A stretch of DNA of 64,000 nt from Fusobacterium_C necrophorum (GTDB lineage: Bacteria > Fusobacteriota > Fusobacteriia > Fusobacteriales > Fusobacteriaceae). Both the position numbers and the translations under genes were made by a program. This document shows positions 60,447 to 64,000 of the stretch, piece by piece. The notes under the pieces are model-generated. The model was given only the letters and a program-made list of their open reading frames with translations. It did no database searches and was not told where the DNA came from. The stretch is from assembly GCF_900104395.1 (NCBI RefSeq), contig NZ_FMXX01000012.1, one strand, 5' to 3'. Position 1 is the first letter of the stretch, and each line of letters opens with the position of its first letter.

Positions 60447-61851
60447 AGTCTTCTGTAAATTTATGTTTATTTAACTGATATTTTTGGATTTTTTTATAAA
60501 ACAGACTTGGATGAATTTTTGATAATTTTGCAGCTTGTTGTATATTTCCCTTGCTTTGTTTCAAGTAATATTTTAATAACTTTTCTTGGTATTGATTCAT
60601 AGCTTCATGATAACTTAATTTTTGAGGGCTTATAGAATCATGATTGATAAACTCTACAATTCTTGACGGCAAATCGGGAATTTGAATAAAATTTTCATTA
60701 CAAACCGCATAGGCACTTTTTATTACATTATCAAGTTCTCGTATATTCCCAGGCCAATCATAAGAATAAAAGCAGAGTTGAACCTCAGGAGAAAAAGCAA
60801 TATTAGTTCTGTATTCATTATTTAGTTTATTTAAAAAGTATTCTGATAAAAGCAGGATATCATCTCGTCGATTACGAAGAGGAATCATTTCAATATTAAT
60901 GACGTTGAGCCTATAGAATAGATCTTCTCGAAATTCTCCGTCTAAAACCATTTTTTGTAAATTCTTTTTTGTAGCTGAAATAACACGAATATCAACAGGG
61001 ATAGATTTTATGGATCCAATAGGATCTATCTTTTTTTCTTCCAAAACTCGAAGCAATTTTGCCTGCATAGGAAGAGGCATATCTCCGATTTCATCTAAGA
61101 AAATAGTGGAATGATTTGCCAATAAAAATTTTCCTTTTTTTCCCCCTTTTTTAGCTCCTGTAAAAGCTCCTTCTTCATAACCAAAAAGTTCAGATTCCAG
61201 TAAATCATTAGGAATAGCGGCACAGTTAATACTAATCATAGGATTTTTGCTACGCTCACTGCTGTTATGAATTGCACGAGCAAAAACTTCTTTCCCTGTT
61301 CCTGTTTCTCCTGTTAATAGAATAGAAAAGGAAGTTTTGGCTACTTTTAAACTTTTTAATTTTTGCATGATAAAATTTGTATCATTCCCAATGATAGAAT
61401 CAAATCCATAATTACTTTTTTGTAAAGCGGTATACTGCTCTTTATAATAATTCAAAGTAGAATATTCTTCTAGAAGTCTCTTGGTAGTCTCTAAACTTGC
61501 AACTTTGAATTTTACTTGAGCAACCCCTGCAATAACTTTTCCAACTTCATCTTCTACATAGGATCGACTAACAATAACTTTTTCTCCTGCCGGGGCTCCG
61601 GCAATATAGGTATGAACAACACTTTCTTCCGTATAAGTCTTGCTGACGATATCTAACATTTTGGAATTGGGAATGATATTTAAAATACTTTTGCCGATTA
61701 CTTGCTCTTTTGTGGTTTTAAAAAAATTACAATATCTTTCGTTGATATCTGTAACGATTCCTTGGGGATCTACTACAATAAATCCGTCTTCACTCATGTC
61801 AAATACTTTATTAAAAATATATTGATATCGATTTTTTTCTTCATACCTCAT
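60445..61851 (-). CDS. Sigma-54-dependent activator with PAS sensor domain
   Basis: 468 residues. PAS domain about 10-120 (MSEDGFIVVDPQGIVTDIN). AAA+ domain with Walker A GETGTGKE, the sigma-54 loop GAFTGA, Walker B IFLDEIGD, and arginine-finger region FREDLFYRLNV. C-terminal Fis-type helix-turn-helix (GNIQQAAKLSKIHPSLFYKKI). No receiver domain. It is divergent from the crotonase gene, which has a -24/-12 promoter, so that operon is its likely target. Confidence 0.93.
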   Translation of the reverse strand: MRYEEKNRYQYIFNKVFDMSEDGFIVVDPQGIVTDINERYCNFFKTTKEQVIGKSILNIIPNSKMLDIVSKTYTEESVVHTYIAGAPAGEKVIVSRSYVEDEVGKVIAGVAQVKFKVASLETTKRLLEEYSTLNYYKEQYTALQKSNYGFDSIIGNDTNFIMQKLKSLKVAKTSFSILLTGETGTGKEVFARAIHNSSERSKNPMISINCAAIPNDLLESELFGYEEGAFTGAKKGGKKGKFLLANHSTIFLDEIGDMPLPMQAKLLRVLEEKKIDPIGSIKSIPVDIRVISATKKNLQKMVLDGEFREDLFYRLNVINIEMIPLRNRRDDILLLSEYFLNKLNNEYRTNIAFSPEVQLCFYSYDWPGNIRELDNVIKSAYAVCNENFIQIPDLPSRIVEFINHDSISPQKLSYHEAMNQYQEKLLKYYLKQSKGNIQQAAKLSKIHPSLFYKKIQKYQLNKHKFTED

Positions 61852-61943
61852 GATGTTCCTCTCTCCTTTCTATGTTTTTGTTCTCAAATTATAACATATT
61901 TGGAATTGACAAACAAATAGATTTAAATGGAATCATCTATAAG

Positions 61944-61972
61944 ATTCTCAAAATTGATATGAATTCTCAAAA
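61944..61972 (+). promoter_or_regulatory. Candidate activator binding sites (direct repeats)
   Basis: ATTCTCAAAA occurs at 61944-61953 and 61963-61972, 19 bp apart (about two helix turns), roughly 75-100 bp upstream of the -24/-12 promoter. That is where a sigma-54 activator normally binds. A CAAAA/TTTTG inverted repeat overlaps the second copy. Confidence 0.5.
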
Positions 61973-62041
61973 ATGAAATTTTGTAAAATTATGAAGTGAA
62001 ATAAAAGTGGCAAATAAATTGATTTTTGATAAAAATTAAAA

Positions 62042-62058
62042 TTGGCATACTTTTTGCT
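62042..62058 (+). promoter_or_regulatory. Sigma-54 (-24/-12) promoter of the crotonase operon
   Basis: TTGGCATACTTTTTGCT: GG (62044-62045) and GC (62056-62057) with the exact 12-bp offset of the consensus TGGCACn5TTGCW. No sigma-70 boxes compete nearby. Confidence 0.85.
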
Positions 62059-62100
62059 TATTATAGGGTGACAGACATAAAAATAAGGGAGGCATATTTG

Positions 62101-62889
62101 ATGAAGTTAGGGGAATTGAAATATGTAAAGGTAAAAGTTGAGGGAAAAATAGCTTTTGTTACTATGGATCGGCCAAGTGCCATGAATGCATTAAATAATG
62201 AAACGCTAAGTGAATTATTGAATATTATTGAATGGATTAAAGAAAAGGAAGAGATTTGGGGAGTGATTATTACCGGAAACGGAAAAGCATTTGTAGCAGG
62301 TGCCGATATTTCTCAAATGAAAGATTATTCTGCAGAAGAGGGGCGTAAATATGCTAACTATGCACAAAAAATTTTTAATCAATTAGAAGATTTGGAAAAG
62401 CCTGTATTAGCTGCAGTAAATGGGTATGCATTAGGTGGAGGTTGTGAATTAGCCATGAGTTGTGATTTAAGAATTGCTTCCAGTGAAGCTGTTTTTGGAC
62501 AACCGGAAGTGAATTTAGGTGTCATTCCTTGTTTTGGAGGAACTCAAAGACTTTCTAGGCTCGTTGGAACAGGAAGGGCAAAAGAATTTATTTATACAGC
62601 CAGATTCATTAGTGCTGAAGAAGCTTATCAAATTGGCTTAGTCAATAAAGTAGTAACTCGAGAGGAATTACTAATAGAAGCTAAAAATATGATGAATAGC
62701 ATTTTAGAAAAAGCTCCTATTGCAATTCGATATGCAAAAGTAGCCATTAATTCCGGAATGGATTTAGATTTAGCAAATGCCTTAGAGTTAGAAAAAGATG
62801 TCGCTGCTTTAACCTTTGCAACTTCTGATAAAAAAGAAGGGATGTATGCCTTTTTAGAAAAGAGAAAAGCAAAATTCGAGAATAAATAA
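62101..62889 (+). CDS. crt: Enoyl-CoA hydratase / 3-hydroxybutyryl-CoA dehydratase (crotonase)
   Basis: 262 residues from ATG 62101 (AAGGGAGG 8 bases upstream; the frame further up crosses the promoter). Crotonase fold: oxyanion loop AFVAGADISQM and GGGCELAMSCDLRIAS with the first catalytic Glu, second Glu in GQPEVNLGVIP. It hydrates crotonyl-CoA, linking to butyrate/acetoacetate metabolism. Cotranscribed with a GntP-type permease. Confidence 0.88.
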   Translation: MKLGELKYVKVKVEGKIAFVTMDRPSAMNALNNETLSELLNIIEWIKEKEEIWGVIITGNGKAFVAGADISQMKDYSAEEGRKYANYAQKIFNQLEDLEKPVLAAVNGYALGGGCELAMSCDLRIASSEAVFGQPEVNLGVIPCFGGTQRLSRLVGTGRAKEFIYTARFISAEEAYQIGLVNKVVTREELLIEAKNMMNSILEKAPIAIRYAKVAINSGMDLDLANALELEKDVAALTFATSDKKEGMYAFLEKRKAKFENK

Positions 62890-62906
62890 AAATAAGGGGG
62901 ATTATT

Positions 62907-64000
62907 ATGGACGGAGAAACTATTTTAAGTCTTCTAGGAATTATAGCTGCAATGGTTCTTTTGGTGGTGCTGGTTATGCGAGGAGTAAATATTTTCCTAA
63001 TTGCATTTATTTGTACGGCTGTAGTGGCATTAACAGGAAAAATTAACTTGTATGAAGCGTATAAAACAAATTATATGGACGGTTTTGTTGGATTTTTAAA
63101 AGCCAATTTCTTTGTGTTTCTAACAGGAACCTTAATGGGAAAAGCTATGGAAGTTACGAAGGGAGCAAAGTCTATTGCTAAAATGTTAATTGATGGACTA
63201 GGTTCGGATAAAGCACTTATTGCAATTCCATTGGCTTGCGGAATTTTAGGCTATGGAGGAGTAAGTGCCTTTGTTATCAGTTTTGCTGTGTTTCCTATTG
63301 CGTTACAAGTTTTCCATGAGGCTGATTTGCCTAGGAAATATATTCCTGCGGCTTTATGTTTTGGATGTTCTACTTTCGCAATGATCGCTCCTGGAGCTCC
63401 ACAAATTCATAATGCTATTGTTGCAAATGCGATGAATACAAGCATTATGGCAGGAGCAGTGAATGGCTTTGTTACCTGTTTTGCTATGTTAGTGATTGGT
63501 TGTATTTGGTTATACAGAATGGTAAAAAAAGAAAAACAAAATGGAGCACACTTTGTGGCAAAAGAGGGAGATACCTTTTCGGATTCTGAGGAAAAACTTC
63601 CGAAAGGAATGCTTGCATTATGTCCCTTAATTATTACAGTACTATTGATTAATATTAAAAGGAACGGCGAAAATATTGTTCATTTAGAAACAGGTTTATT
63701 TATAGGTACCTTGTTGACAATTCTTTTGATGCATCATTTTATTCAGAAGGAAGAATTGATTGCAGATATTGGAGTAGCAATGAAAAGCAGTGTAATCTCA
63801 ATTACAAATACTTGCGCAGTCGTTGGATTTGGAGGAGTTGTAAAAGCAGCTTTAGCCTTCCCGGCAGTTGTAAATGCGATGACAAATATTCCGGGACCGG
63901 CAACTTCAGGAGTAGCACTAGGAACAATGGTTATTGCAGGGATTTGTGGATCTGCATCCGGAGGATTAGGAATAGCGGCTCCATTATTAGGACCCGTATT
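62907..64000 (+). CDS. GntP-family permease, partial (cut by window end)
   Basis: From ATG 62907 (AAGGGGG upstream) an open frame runs to the window end, 364 codons. Repeated hydrophobic segments and the family blocks GILGYGGVSAFVISFAVFP, APGAPQIHNAI and GICGSASGGLGIAAP are of the GntP/gluconate:H+ symporter type. In this context a short-chain organic acid is the more likely substrate. Regulated with crt by sigma-54. It was not closed by a stop, so the C-terminus is unseen. Confidence 0.8.
   Translation, partial: MDGETILSLLGIIAAMVLLVVLVMRGVNIFLIAFICTAVVALTGKINLYEAYKTNYMDGFVGFLKANFFVFLTGTLMGKAMEVTKGAKSIAKMLIDGLGSDKALIAIPLACGILGYGGVSAFVISFAVFPIALQVFHEADLPRKYIPAALCFGCSTFAMIAPGAPQIHNAIVANAMNTSIMAGAVNGFVTCFAMLVIGCIWLYRMVKKEKQNGAHFVAKEGDTFSDSEEKLPKGMLALCPLIITVLLINIKRNGENIVHLETGLFIGTLLTILLMHHFIQKEELIADIGVAMKSSVISITNTCAVVGFGGVVKAALAFPAVVNAMTNIPGPATSGVALGTMVIAGICGSASGGLGIAAPLLGPV

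Noticed and set aside
1..64000. CRISPR array, tRNA or rRNA genes
   Set aside because: No regularly spaced repeats, cloverleaf-like sequences or rRNA-like conserved blocks were seen in reading the window.

Overview
The window looks like chromosome of a Fusobacterium. The evidence is AT-rich DNA, Gram-negative envelope genes (a YkuD L,D-transpeptidase, an OmpA-like lipoprotein, an ecotin), a complete lysine-fermentation operon and citrate/oxaloacetate decarboxylation genes. Codons are richer in CCG/TCC than I would expect for F. nucleatum, so a relative such as F. necrophorum is my inference. I saw no rRNA, tRNA or CRISPR.

Layout. 1-8.2 kb: the 5' part of an IS91-type transposase, galE, cobyric acid synthase, an AgcS amino-acid carrier, an ArsR regulator overlapping a four-domain sulfur-transfer flavoenzyme, and a PHP phosphatase. 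8.2-17.5 kb: an accessory island with remnants of an integrative element (DUF3847, DUF1016 nuclease, frameshifted replisome organizer, tail of a serine recombinase, two ruined Cro/CI genes), loaded with small orphan genes of which several look like polymorphic-toxin immunity proteins. 17.6-20.3 kb (minus strand): a phospholipid operon (GNAT, CDP-alcohol phosphatidyltransferase, CdsA-like, PlsC). 20.4-25.7 kb: housekeeping genes and three very small genes.

25.8-34.8 kb: the lysine fermentation operon kal-kce-kdd-kamABCDE behind a lysine riboswitch. The 3' strand of riboswitch helix P1 is also the 5' arm of a terminator, so lysine should turn the operon ON. 34.9-39.3 kb: L,D-transpeptidase, OmpA lipoprotein, aminotransferase and two-subunit fumarase. 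39.3-51.3 kb: a glycerol regulon with the antiterminator GlpP, dhaKLM, a glycerophosphodiesterase plus TRAP transporter, glpF, glpK and a three-gene glycerol-3-phosphate dehydrogenase. Three transcription units there begin with related promoter-leader-terminator modules that are the likely GlpP targets.

51.4-64 kb: an ecotin homologue, then a GntR regulator and a citrate operon (CitS-type symporter, Na+-pumping oxaloacetate decarboxylase, citrate lyase). The CitD in that operon has no serine at the usual prosthetic-group position, and citC/citX/citG are absent from the cluster. Last come a sigma-54 activator (minus strand), a textbook -24/-12 promoter, and a crotonase plus GntP-type permease cut by the window end.

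The catabolic genes fit one physiology: lysine, citrate and glycerol or glycerophosphodiesters are fermented to acetyl-CoA, pyruvate, acetate and butyrate-level CoA esters. The most unusual points are the apparent ON lysine riboswitch, the CitD without its serine, the GlpP-leader-flanked GDPD-TRAP cassette, and the ArsR with paired cysteines next to the sulfur-transfer fusion.
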